Positions 27,959 to 37,329 of a stretch of 44,760 nt of DNA are shown here, piece by piece; position 1 is the first letter of the stretch; each line of letters starts with the position of its first letter. The DNA lies in NCBI GenBank assembly GCA_023134135.1, contig JAGLVB010000019.1, positions 1 to 44,760 of the forward strand. Direction: 5' to 3'. The notes under the pieces were generated by a model. It did no database searches and was not told the origin of the DNA. It saw only the letters and a program-made list of their open reading frames with translations. Source of the DNA: Candidatus Aenigmatarchaeota archaeon. GTDB lineage: Archaea; Aenigmatarchaeota; Aenigmatarchaeia; QMZS01. A program made the position numbers and the translations under genes.

Positions 27959-29218
27959 CTATTTTTTATTAATTGTTATTTCCTTATTTGAAATAGAAGC
28001 CAATACTTTTTCAAGTTCATTTAATAAGTCCTTAATAACTCCCTCGCCCTCTATTTTAATATTTTTCTTTTCTTCTTCTAATAATTCTTTCTTTTCAGTC
28101 AACTTTTCAATGTTTTTTTCAAATTCTTCAGTTATTACTTTTTGTTTTAACTTTTTTATCTCTCCTATATTCTCAAGAAGCTTGCCTGAAATTTCTTTGT
28201 GTTTTGTCTGAACTTCTTTTATTAAACTCTTTATATTCTTTTCAATACTCAAAAATTTCTTTCTTTTCTTTTCATCCGGTTCTATTTTATCAATATTATT
28301 TTTTACATTTTTAACAACTTCTTCAAAAAAATCAGATTTTTGAAGTAATGTTTCAGGATTATCCAAAAAATATTCAATTTTCATTATTTGTTTTTTATCG
28401 GGTTTACTGGTATGTATATATCCTTTAATCTGCCTGTTAATATTAGAAATAAGTTGCGTTATATTGGTTATTACTTTCTCTGTTTGCGACTCAAATTCTT
28501 TTTGTTGTTTTTCAAGTTTCGCAAGTTTGTTTGTTTCTTCTGAAGAAGCAATCTCTGAAATTTTTAAATTCTGCGCTTTTATCTCTTTTTTCAATTTTTC
28601 CAATTCACCCTCCAATTCAATTTCCTTTTTTCCTGATTTAATTTTATTCTCTTCTATATGATTTATTTTGCAAACCAAACTTTCTGCTTCTTCCACATCA
28701 GAAATAAGAGAATAATCTGAATTAATAAAAGATTCAAATTTATCTATTTCTTTCTTAAATTTTTTCAACCCTAAAGCTATGCGTTTCATATCTTTTTCAA
28801 AAGGCTGCAAAAGAATAAGAGCTTCTCTTGAAAACTTATTTAATTTGTTGAAAGTTTCCAAAACAATTGATTTTATTTTAAGGATTTTGGGTTTTTCCTT
28901 CAGAGAATTTACTGCCCGGACAATTAATTTTTCTGAGTTGGAACAATAATTCTTTTTGCTGGTTTCAACTATATTTGAAATATCTCTTTTGTCCTGCAAT
29001 ATTACCGGCTCAAAATCGGAATCTAAAAGTTTCCCAAAAAGAGTCTCCAAAAAGTTAAGATGATTGACAAGACGCTCTCTGAATTTTTCAGATTCCCTCA
29101 TAAGTTCCTGTTTCTTATCCCCCAGCTCATCTTCTATAAAACCGCCAATTTCATCAAAATTAAGGTTTTTTATTTGTTTTTCCTGCGGTTTCTTAAAGAA
29201 TTTATCAAAGAAGTGCAT
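27959..29218 (-). CDS. Long coiled-coil protein of unknown function
   Basis: 419 aa, Lys/Glu-rich heptad-like; its TAG stop shares the last 3 nt of the convergent tRNA-Gln(CUG). Confidence 0.75.
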   Translation of the reverse strand: MHFFDKFFKKPQEKQIKNLNFDEIGGFIEDELGDKKQELMRESEKFRERLVNHLNFLETLFGKLLDSDFEPVILQDKRDISNIVETSKKNYCSNSEKLIVRAVNSLKEKPKILKIKSIVLETFNKLNKFSREALILLQPFEKDMKRIALGLKKFKKEIDKFESFINSDYSLISDVEEAESLVCKINHIEENKIKSGKKEIELEGELEKLKKEIKAQNLKISEIASSEETNKLAKLEKQQKEFESQTEKVITNITQLISNINRQIKGYIHTSKPDKKQIMKIEYFLDNPETLLQKSDFFEEVVKNVKNNIDKIEPDEKKRKKFLSIEKNIKSLIKEVQTKHKEISGKLLENIGEIKKLKQKVITEEFEKNIEKLTEKKELLEEEKKNIKIEGEGVIKDLLNELEKVLASISNKEITINKK

Positions 29219-29250
29219 AATGTTAATTTAAATTTATTTTATCCTATATT

Positions 29251-29544
29251 ATGGCAAGATATGGACATGGAAAAATCAGCAAATCAAGGAATAAACTGAT
29301 AAAAAATAGGAAGAATGAAGGAATCACTAAATACCTTAAAAAATTCGAAATTGGTGAAAAAGTAGTAATTAAAATAGATTCAAGTTCTCAGAATTACCCT
29401 CATCCGCGATATCATGGGTTAATAGGGGAAGTCAGCAATACGCGGGGAAAAGCTTATATTGTGGATATTATTGTTGGAAACAAACAAAAACAGATAATTT
29501 CCGTGCCTGAACATTTGAAGAAGCATTTGGTTGATAAGAAATAA
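29251..29544 (+). CDS. rpl21e: Large ribosomal subunit protein eL21
   Basis: ARYGHGKISKSRNKL...GEKVVIKIDSSSQNYPHPRYHGLIGEVSNTRGKAYIVDI. Confidence 0.93.
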   Translation: MARYGHGKISKSRNKLIKNRKNEGITKYLKKFEIGEKVVIKIDSSSQNYPHPRYHGLIGEVSNTRGKAYIVDIIVGNKQKQIISVPEHLKKHLVDKK

Positions 29545-29575
29545 TCTTATTAAAACTTTAATTTAAACTGGATTT

Positions 29576-29758
29576 ATGATAGAAATTGAGGATTTGCTTA
29601 ATCAATATCCTGTAGTTTTAACAACTAAAGACGGATATACTTTCACTGAAGGACATCCTTCGCCATTTCCGGGTGAAGAATACCCGAATACCTATCCTTT
29701 AGAAAACCTCAGGATATTTTCTCATCAGATTTGCAGTAAGAGCCATCTGGCTCCCTAA
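29576..29758 (+). CDS. Hypothetical short protein, overlaps convergent ORF
   Basis: 60 aa ORF in the gap downstream of eL21; last 60 nt antisense to 29699-29977. Confidence 0.35.
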   Translation: MIEIEDLLNQYPVVLTTKDGYTFTEGHPSPFPGEEYPNTYPLENLRIFSHQICSKSHLAP

Positions 29759-29977
29759 AGCTCTTAATTGTTTGTCATCTGATTTCTGCATATATTGTGA
29801 AAGTTCATGAAAAGTACTTGCCGGGTTTTTGTCCGCTACAATCTCCTGCTCCACTTCATTAAAATATTTATCAATTGTGGCTTTCTCCTCATCAGAAATA
29901 TATTCAAAATTAGGAACTTTTGACCAACCTAAAAAAGGACATACCCAATCCATTCCAAATTTAGTATAGACCCTCAT
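29699..29977 (-). CDS. Hypothetical protein
   Basis: 92 aa ORF MRVYTKFGMDWVCPFLGWSKVPNFEYISDEEKATIDKYFNEVEQE... Confidence 0.5.
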   Translation of the reverse strand: MRVYTKFGMDWVCPFLGWSKVPNFEYISDEEKATIDKYFNEVEQEIVADKNPASTFHELSQYMQKSDDKQLRALGSQMALTANLMRKYPEVF

Positions 29978-29987
29978 AATAGATTAA

Positions 29988-31319
29988 TTAAATTGTTATC
30001 TGGTTTGAGAAAACCTCTTTCACCAAATCTTTTATTTTATATTTTACCTTTGCAAGCGAGAAAGAATATGTTTCGATCAAACCCACTCTTGGAATGATGG
30101 TATATGCAAATATTCTTGTCTCTTTTGGCTCAAGTCTTGATATCTTCCATATAAGTTTATCTTTTGCTCCTATTTTTATAATCTTATCTGGTCTTATTCC
30201 AGTAAACTCTTTATTTAACTTAAAAATTGGCTGAACATAATCTTCAATCAATACATTGCTCAATTCGTGTTTTGTTTTGTTTATAATTTCTATACAAATG
30301 GTTATTTTTTTACCTTCTTTAAGTTTATCTATTCTTTTTGTTAGGGATTTCTTTACCTTCACTTCCATCCTGACAGACCTGCCAAACAAAACAACAAAGG
30401 ATATTATCGCTAAGCAAAGTATCAGAAACAATGAATAATTATAAGAATAAGAAATAATGTATTTTTGATTTGGCAATAACACAAATTCCCACACATATTT
30501 ATAAGAATTGCCTTCAACTAATTTCTCTTTGTAATCTGTTGCTGTAAAAAAGGAGTCTGTTGATTTATCAACTAACACAGAATATTTTTTATTCTCGGTG
30601 GTCCTCCCTTTATTATCAAATACTATTCTGGAACCGGAAACAAGATAATAATTCCAGTCACTCCGGCTTTCAACTATATCTGATTCTTGTTTAACGCCTT
30701 CAAGGTATTGGATTGAATAGGATTTATTTATCCTATCTATTGCCATAGCCCCTTTCAAGAAACTTACTTTCGCCACATAATCTCCATATTCCGAATCCAA
30801 AGGAAAAGTGAAACTATTTTCCCCAACAGAAATATTTTCTTCTATTCTTTTTATCAAATGATCCTCTTTATATATTTCCAAAATCAATCCAAAATCTTCT
30901 TCAGAATTAATAACCAATCCTAAATTCCTGCCATCGCAAACAAACTCTTTAACCTCCGGCTTCTTTAAATCAGTAACAATAATTTTTAGATATTTTTCCA
31001 TCTCATCTATCCTTGATTTTGCAATTAATTTAATGTAATAATCTCCTTCTTCTATAACAGTACTTGGTTGTAAAAATATAGAAATCTCTTCAGATTCTCC
31101 TGGTTGAATTAAAATCTGGGAATATGAAAACAATATCCAAGGATACCATCCAATAGAATAAATTGAATACCTAAGAGGCTCATCACAAGTATTATTAATT
31201 TCGAACAATAACTCTTTGAATTCTCCCTGTTGAATCGTCACGGTTTCAAGCCCATAAACAGCTCCAAATGAACAAAGAAAAACCAAGACAAAGATAAATA
31301 AATTAATTTCTTTCCTCAT
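29988..31319 (-). CDS. Secreted/membrane protein with COG1470/NEW3-like beta domains
   Basis: Signal peptide, beta-rich domains, central TM YSLFLILCLAIISFVVLFG, C-terminal cytoplasmic-looking KYKIKDLVKEVF. Confidence 0.65.
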   Translation of the reverse strand: MRKEINLFIFVLVFLCSFGAVYGLETVTIQQGEFKELLFEINNTCDEPLRYSIYSIGWYPWILFSYSQILIQPGESEEISIFLQPSTVIEEGDYYIKLIAKSRIDEMEKYLKIIVTDLKKPEVKEFVCDGRNLGLVINSEEDFGLILEIYKEDHLIKRIEENISVGENSFTFPLDSEYGDYVAKVSFLKGAMAIDRINKSYSIQYLEGVKQESDIVESRSDWNYYLVSGSRIVFDNKGRTTENKKYSVLVDKSTDSFFTATDYKEKLVEGNSYKYVWEFVLLPNQKYIISYSYNYSLFLILCLAIISFVVLFGRSVRMEVKVKKSLTKRIDKLKEGKKITICIEIINKTKHELSNVLIEDYVQPIFKLNKEFTGIRPDKIIKIGAKDKLIWKISRLEPKETRIFAYTIIPRVGLIETYSFSLAKVKYKIKDLVKEVFSNQITI

Positions 31320-31408
31320 AATTACTGTTTAATTATATAGATTATATAAACATTAAAATGTATATTTAGCCCTTTAAACAAGGTTTTGAGAGATATAAAT
31401 TATAAATA

Positions 31409-32446
31409 TTAGTCTATAAATTCATTCTGGACAAATTCTCTTGAAATATTTAACTTTTCAAAAATCTGATAATCATTCACAGACAGTCCCTTGAGTTCAC
31501 TTAATTTAGGCACATTCTCAGGTGTTTCAACATCCCTTGTTGGCATCTGCATGGCTTTTGTCTCTGAGAGTTTTTTCTCAATTTCTTTTGAAAGCAGGTA
31601 ATCTATCAATATCTTCCCGTTTTTCTCGTGAGGCGCCCCATTGATCAACATCACTGAGTTTGGGATTATTAGGGTTCCTGATTGTTCTTTTCTCTGATCA
31701 GGAAACACCATCTTAACAGGTTTCCCGTCAACAACTGCATCATTTGCATCATCGGTGTCTGTAATTCCAATCCAGCACTCGCCCGCAACAACCTGGTCTC
31801 TTACCATTGAATTGCTTGACACAATTTGTATTTCATTTTCTTTTAAATTTAACAAAAATTCTTTTGCTCCTTCATCCCCCATCATTGCAAACAACGCGGC
31901 TATATGGGAACCTGTTGTCCCAAATAAAGGATTTGCGAGGCACACTTTTCCTTTCCATTTCTCATCGGTGAGTTCATAAATTGAAGTGGGGGCTTCGCTC
32001 TCATTAACCAACTCAGTATTATAAATTAAAACCCTTGCTCTTGCCGCAAACCCTATCCAGTAACATTCCTTATCTTTATATTTTTCAGAAATATTTATAC
32101 TGCTTACAGAACAATATGGTTTGGATATAAATTCGTCCTTTAATTGTATTGACCTGCTCACTTCATTGTTCCAGAAAACATCTGCTCGGGGGTTGTCTTT
32201 TTCAGCAATTAATCTATTAACCAACCCAACGGTTTTTGTTAATTCTGTATCATATTTAATCTTAACTTTCATTCCGGTTTTTTCTTCAAATTCTTTCAGA
32301 ATAGGTTCGCTGTAATCCTGATCATGAGCAACATAAATCACAACCGTTCTGCCAATAACCTCCTGAACGCTCCACATTATTCCCATCACAATCATTATTG
32401 CAACAAAACTTCCAACAAGATAAACAACAATGGATTGGCCTTTCAT
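31409..32446 (-). CDS. Extracellular solute-binding protein (Fe3+/FbpA-like)
   Basis: VVIYVAHDQDYSEPILKEFEEKTGMKVKIKYDTELTKTVGLVNRLIAEKDNPRADVFWNNE; FPDQRKEQSGTLIIPNSVMLINGAPHEKNGKILIDYLLSKE. Confidence 0.87.
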   Translation of the reverse strand: MKGQSIVVYLVGSFVAIMIVMGIMWSVQEVIGRTVVIYVAHDQDYSEPILKEFEEKTGMKVKIKYDTELTKTVGLVNRLIAEKDNPRADVFWNNEVSRSIQLKDEFISKPYCSVSSINISEKYKDKECYWIGFAARARVLIYNTELVNESEAPTSIYELTDEKWKGKVCLANPLFGTTGSHIAALFAMMGDEGAKEFLLNLKENEIQIVSSNSMVRDQVVAGECWIGITDTDDANDAVVDGKPVKMVFPDQRKEQSGTLIIPNSVMLINGAPHEKNGKILIDYLLSKEIEKKLSETKAMQMPTRDVETPENVPKLSELKGLSVNDYQIFEKLNISREFVQNEFID

Positions 32447-32574
32447 AATTATATATTTATAATTAGATTAAAATAAATTACCAATTCTATATTCATCAAC
32501 TGTCATTGTACATTTTTTTGGTCATAAGTATATTTTTCTGGTCAATATATAAAAAGAAAATAAAACATTCAAAA

Positions 32575-33591
32575 TCATTTTGGAACAAACTCGTCTGTGT
32601 ACATTTCTGAGATTGGGGTTTTCTTGGTTATTATCCCTAAATCAAATAGTGTATCTTGTGTCATTGTCCATTGGTCTTTGTTGAACTGACCGAGCGGGTA
32701 TTTGTCCGGCTGGTAAACCTCATTTGTAAGTCGTTCCCAATATTCCAACTCAATATCCCTAAATTTTTCTGCGTCAGGATTAAAATTTTTAATATATGCA
32801 TCAACCACTTTTTCTGGGTTATCCATGGCATACTTAAATCCTTTATTACTTGCTCTAACAAATTTCTTAATCAATTCAGGGTTTTCTTTTAACGTATTTT
32901 CATTAGTTATGATAGAACAACCAGCGAAATTTGCATTATAATCCTTTGCATACCATACATTAATATCCACGCCTTCCCCTTGCAGTATAAGTTCATGAAT
33001 TATATACCCCGCAATTGCGTCTGCTTCTCCTCCTAATAGTGTAGGAATCAACGCGGCTCCAACTGGAACGAAATTTACATTATTATAATCTACGCCAGAA
33101 TTTTTCAGTATCGCCTTCGCCGCAATATCTGGTGGACTGCCAGGACCTGGTATTGCAATTGTTTTACCGTCCAAGTCTGATGGTTTGGTGATTGGTGAAT
33201 CTTTCTTTGTGATAACACTGAATAAATCACTATGTTCGTTTTGATATACCGCTACTATTGGTAAATCTTTTGATCTAGCCATGATAATAGAATCTCCGCT
33301 AGCGTATCCAAAATCAACATTTTCAGAAACAACCTGTTTAACTGAGCCGAAACTGCCTTCAGATGTATATAACATTGTAACACTCAGTCCTTCATCAGCA
33401 TAATATCCATTATTTATCGCTGTATAAAACGCACACCATTCGGAGTTCATAACAAAAGGCATCATAATCGTAACATCTTCCGTCTCCGAAGTTTCTGTAT
33501 TCCCGCCATAGAAACCAATTCCTATCACGGCAATTATTAGAACCGCTAAACTAATTGTTCCATATATCAAAGTATTGTTTTTCTTTGCCAT
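32575..33591 (-). CDS. ABC transporter substrate-binding protein (NMT1/SsuA/TauA-like)
   Basis: WCAFYTAINNGYYADEGLSVTMLYTSEG...SPITKPSDLDGKTIAIPGPGSPPDIAAKAILKNSGVDYNNVNFVPVG; start placed at the internal Met (MAKKNN) rather than 33660. Confidence 0.85.
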   Translation of the reverse strand: MAKKNNTLIYGTISLAVLIIAVIGIGFYGGNTETSETEDVTIMMPFVMNSEWCAFYTAINNGYYADEGLSVTMLYTSEGSFGSVKQVVSENVDFGYASGDSIIMARSKDLPIVAVYQNEHSDLFSVITKKDSPITKPSDLDGKTIAIPGPGSPPDIAAKAILKNSGVDYNNVNFVPVGAALIPTLLGGEADAIAGYIIHELILQGEGVDINVWYAKDYNANFAGCSIITNENTLKENPELIKKFVRASNKGFKYAMDNPEKVVDAYIKNFNPDAEKFRDIELEYWERLTNEVYQPDKYPLGQFNKDQWTMTQDTLFDLGIITKKTPISEMYTDEFVPK

Positions 33592-33800
33592 ATTAATATT
33601 TGAATTTGTGGTATATATAACTGCGTGGTTGGGGAGACCACCACAGAAATCAGTCTTCAAGAACCTATTTCCACAAAAGGATAAATTTCATGCAGTTTAC
33701 TGACACATTTTCAGTATAAATCTTATGGCATACTGACCTATATTAATCACACCTATTTCTAAGATTAAAGTTTTCTATTCTTTAAATATTATTATAAAGT

Positions 33801-33827
33801 TCCCCGCCACAGAGTGACGGGGTATTT
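33801..33827. repeat. 27-bp imperfectly palindromic repeat, copy 1
   Basis: TCCCCGCCACAGAGTGACGGGGTATTT. Confidence 0.8.
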
Positions 33828-33921
33828 AAAAATTAGTTAAAATATTTACTCCACCTCTCTATTATATCCATAGTGATTCACTTTCTTAACCATTAATATT
33901 TTTGTTTTTAGTGGATTTCAA

Positions 33922-33948
33922 TCCCCGCCACAGAGTGACTGGGTATTT
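33922..33948. repeat. 27-bp imperfectly palindromic repeat, copy 2 (CRISPR-repeat-like on the minus strand)
   Basis: TCCCCGCCACAGAGTGACTGGGTATTT, one mismatch to copy 1; minus strand reads ...TCAAATACCCAGTCACTCTGTGGCGGGGATTGAAATCC. Confidence 0.75.
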
Positions 33949-33998
33949 GAGAATAAATTTTGTAAAAATCCTTCTGTTTCCAGCAACAAAAACAAAAA

Positions 33999-35630
33999 TC
34001 AATTTAAAAAATCCAAATCAAGTTCAAAACCTGTTGTGGGATTATCCAGTTTAAAATTGTCCAAAACCTTCGGACAAATCTCGCCGATTATTCCTCGCTC
34101 TTTCCCCTCAACAATTATTTTTGCAACCCTTCCTTTTATAAATCTCTTGTCTTCTGTTTCCTTTAATTTATAGGAAACATTCAAATTTGAAAATATTGAA
34201 TTTAGAATTGAAGAGATTTCATCATAAGTGGCAATTGAATTTGAGATTACTGAAGCTAAATGACTGTTCTCCCGCGACCTTGTCTCCGATTTCTTATCGG
34301 AAAACAAAACTTTTCCAACTTCAAATATTTTCTGAGGGAATTCATAATGTTGGTTTGTCTTTAACACCCTTAATAATTCAGGCAATAAAGATACCCTAAT
34401 CATATTGATGGATTTATCCACCTGAGCCTCAAGGAAAATTGCATCTCCTTTTATTCTCATCTTTTCAAATTGCTCATCCCTGCTTGTGAGTATTAACGTG
34501 AAAACTTCCTGAAACCCAAGACCAACTATTAGTTCCCTGACTTTAGTTTCTATTCTTGTATTTCTCATTAAATTCCCAATTGTTGAAACCTGCGGGAATT
34601 CCGGGATAAAATTACCAGGTCCATAAGCTCTTGCAATATCATCTATAACATCCACTTCATGCAACAGGTCTGTGCGATAACATGGAGCAAAAATATTAGT
34701 TCCTTTTATTATATACCCTGTCCTTTCCAAAAGAGAAAATATTTCTTTATCAGATAATCCCAAACCAAGCATCTTTTCCGCATTAGATTTTTTTAGGTTT
34801 ATTTTTTCCAGGTTTAAGTCAGGAGTTTCTATTTTTTTATCTTCATAAATAACCTCCATTGAATAAGCCTCCCCGCCAAAATCAACCAAAGCTGTAACTA
34901 TTAAATTCAAAGTCTTTTTAAGAGTTTCCATATTATGTCCTGAACATTCTATGAAAACTTCCTTGGTATCATTTGTAATTTTTCCAAGTTTTGCGGAATT
35001 AATTATAGGAGGCATTGACAATATTTCATCTTTTGAATCAATGAAAATCGGGTATTTATCGCATCCTTCAAGGAGGTGCTTATAATCCTTTCCTTTTGGA
35101 TGTTTTTCAAGAATCTCCTTTCCCGTCATACTCTCTGAAAAATCCAGAGGGATGAAAGAAAACTTCTCCGGTCTCTCCGCCTTATAATAAATAGGTGTTG
35201 TGATATTTTCAAAAGGATATATTCCTATTGCAGCTTTCTTTCTTCCCCTTGCAAAAGTGGAGTGTAATTTTTCCTGAAAATCTATTATCTCTTTAAGATT
35301 GTCCTCATTGAATTTCAGGTTTTTCACAACAGCGCACACTGTAAAAGGTCTGACTTTTTTAACGCTGTCTTCAACAATAACTTTATATCCGCTTTTCTTT
35401 GTTTTGTATTCCTTTGGTTTTTCCCCAAGATAATGATTTATTGCTCTTGCAAGACCGTGAGCGCATAATAAATCAGGTCTTTCAGCGGTCATCTCAATTG
35501 CAACCTCATCTCCTTTCACCTCATCCAGTTCAAAACCCATATTAAACAATAAATCCTCAAGTTCCTCTAAAGACAACTTCTTCTTTATCAGACTATTAAA
35601 ATATCCCAGACTTGTATTTAACATTACCAT
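33999..35630 (-). CDS. pheT: Phenylalanyl-tRNA synthetase beta subunit
   Basis: ERPDLLCAHGLARAINHYLG...HEVDVIDDIARAYGPGNFIPEFPQVSTIG; overlaps pheS by 7 nt. Confidence 0.95.
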   Translation of the reverse strand: MVMLNTSLGYFNSLIKKKLSLEELEDLLFNMGFELDEVKGDEVAIEMTAERPDLLCAHGLARAINHYLGEKPKEYKTKKSGYKVIVEDSVKKVRPFTVCAVVKNLKFNEDNLKEIIDFQEKLHSTFARGRKKAAIGIYPFENITTPIYYKAERPEKFSFIPLDFSESMTGKEILEKHPKGKDYKHLLEGCDKYPIFIDSKDEILSMPPIINSAKLGKITNDTKEVFIECSGHNMETLKKTLNLIVTALVDFGGEAYSMEVIYEDKKIETPDLNLEKINLKKSNAEKMLGLGLSDKEIFSLLERTGYIIKGTNIFAPCYRTDLLHEVDVIDDIARAYGPGNFIPEFPQVSTIGNLMRNTRIETKVRELIVGLGFQEVFTLILTSRDEQFEKMRIKGDAIFLEAQVDKSINMIRVSLLPELLRVLKTNQHYEFPQKIFEVGKVLFSDKKSETRSRENSHLASVISNSIATYDEISSILNSIFSNLNVSYKLKETEDKRFIKGRVAKIIVEGKERGIIGEICPKVLDNFKLDNPTTGFELDLDFLN

Positions 35631-36895
35631 TTTTCAAGTTTCAAAAGATCATAATTTCTCAAATATTTTAAGTCGCAGGTGTGTCCAAGAATCTCTTTTA
35701 TATTTTTTTCAAAAATAAACATTGCGAGTCTTTCAATTCCAAAACCCCACGCAATCACAGGCACTTTAATTCCATAAGGGGCTAAAGATTCCGGTCTGAA
35801 AATTCCTGAATTTATTAACTCTATCCACCTACCCATTCTTTCTGAATACCCGAATGCCTCAATACTTGGTTCTGTATAAGGATTATAATTAAATTTAAAC
35901 TTCACTTCGTCCAGTCCGAATTTGGAATAAAATGATTTTATAAATCCCATCAGACTTCTTATATTGAGATTCTCCGCCGCAATAAAACCTTCTGCATGGT
36001 GAAACTCCGGGAGATGTGTTGCATCCGAGGCTTCATTCCTAAAAACCCTGCCAATGCAAAAACGCTTGCATGGAATCTCAATGCCTCCCGCAAGAGTTCG
36101 GTAAGTAACAGAAGTTGTATGGGTTCTCAACAATAATTGTTTTGCTATCTCAGGTTCCCATTTCAGGTTCCAGCCTTTTGAACCTGAATTTCCCCCATTC
36201 TCATGAACTTCTTTAACATTCTCAACTATTTTTTTATCAGGCAGGTCCCCCTCGCCTGAAAGATAAAATGTGTCCTGGATATCTCTCGCCGGATGGTCCT
36301 GCGGAATAAACATTGAATCCATATTCCAGAAAGCTGTTTCAACCAAAGGCCCCTGCATTTCATCAAAACCCATCTCAATAAAAACCTCTCTTATTTTTTC
36401 AAAAACAAGATTTAAAGGATGTTTTTTCCCGGGATAAATTTTCTTTCCAGGGAATTCAACATTGTATTCCTTGAATTTAACATCTCTCCACACTCCTGAT
36501 TTAATAAGTTCCGGGGTTACATCCAACACTTCTTTCCCAATCAACTTTTTAGTTTCAATTTCTTTTTCAGTGACATTCCTCACCAGATTTCTTGTCAACA
36601 ATATTTTCATTTTGTCCTCATCAAATTTTCCTGATTTAACTTCCTTCAAATATTCTTCGGTTTCGTATTTTTTTTCAAGTGTGGATTTTCCTGATTTTGT
36701 GAGTTTCATTATTCCATTCTCTATTTCAATCCATTGGTTCTTCTTTGCCCATTGCAAAGCAATGTTAAAATTCTCAAGTTTTTTTGCCTCAGAAACAGAT
36801 AATTCTTTTTTAGAAAGTTCTTTTACCAGATTTATTTCCGGCAATTTATTTTTCAAATATTTTTCCCCTTCTTCAGTTAATACATACATAATCAT
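35624..36895 (-). CDS. pheS: Phenylalanyl-tRNA synthetase alpha subunit
   Basis: HPLNLVFEKIREVFIEMGFDEMQGPLVETAFWNMDSMFIPQDHPARDIQDTFYL; RIFRN-like FCIGRVFRNEASDATHLPEFHHAEG. Confidence 0.96.
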   Translation of the reverse strand: MIMYVLTEEGEKYLKNKLPEINLVKELSKKELSVSEAKKLENFNIALQWAKKNQWIEIENGIMKLTKSGKSTLEKKYETEEYLKEVKSGKFDEDKMKILLTRNLVRNVTEKEIETKKLIGKEVLDVTPELIKSGVWRDVKFKEYNVEFPGKKIYPGKKHPLNLVFEKIREVFIEMGFDEMQGPLVETAFWNMDSMFIPQDHPARDIQDTFYLSGEGDLPDKKIVENVKEVHENGGNSGSKGWNLKWEPEIAKQLLLRTHTTSVTYRTLAGGIEIPCKRFCIGRVFRNEASDATHLPEFHHAEGFIAAENLNIRSLMGFIKSFYSKFGLDEVKFKFNYNPYTEPSIEAFGYSERMGRWIELINSGIFRPESLAPYGIKVPVIAWGFGIERLAMFIFEKNIKEILGHTCDLKYLRNYDLLKLEKW

Positions 36896-36929
36896 CTAAA
36901 GTCAATAATATTATATGAACTTAAATTTC

Positions 36930-37247
36930 TTATCTGCGTGAATAATACTCATTTACTTTTCTATATACTTCCTTTCCTCCCAGATACGCCAAACCACCTG
37001 CTAAAATCACCGGTGAAAGAACAATGCCTGCTGAACCTATTACAGATGAAGCAATAACTTTAATTGGTCTTGGATGAATAAGATTATAATAATCCAAATT
37101 ATCTTCAAGATATCCTCTATAGTCATTCATATCTCTAAGAGTTGATGAGTTTATATCTTCAGGGTTTTGTTCTTTATATTCTTTTATTTCTCCCAAAGTC
37201 TTTTCAATTGCACCCTTTATTTCTTTTCTTGACATTTCTACCACCAC
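36930..37247 (-). CDS. Hypothetical membrane protein
   Basis: 105 aa with GSAGIVLSPVILAGGLAYLGG. Confidence 0.55.
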   Translation of the reverse strand: MVVEMSRKEIKGAIEKTLGEIKEYKEQNPEDINSSTLRDMNDYRGYLEDNLDYYNLIHPRPIKVIASSVIGSAGIVLSPVILAGGLAYLGGKEVYRKVNEYYSRR

Positions 37248-37329
37248 AATATAATAATAATTATAAGTATTTATAGCTTTGTTGTTATAATTACCAACAA
37301 CAGTTATATAAAAAGATTCTAGATTATAT

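Larger units (their letters stand above)
27685..27961 (+). tRNA. tRNA-Gln(CUG) with two introns
   Basis: Exons 27685-27706, 27773-27809, 27948-27961 join to 73 nt: AGCCCCGUAGUGUAGUGGCCAA-GCAUAUAGGACCCUGGAUCCUAUGACCGCGGUUCGAA-UCCGCGCGGGGCUA; anticodon stem UAGGA/UCCUA, loop CCCUGGA (C33), T-stem CGCGG/CCGCG. Confidence 0.87.

Noticed and set aside
27658-28211. ORFs 27658-27858 (-) and 27924-28211 (+)
   Set aside because: The first overlaps the intron-containing tRNA-Gln(CUG); the second is antisense to the coiled-coil CDS.
33801-33948. Active CRISPR array
   Set aside because: Only two repeats with one mismatch and irregular 94-nt gap, no cas genes; kept only as a possible remnant.
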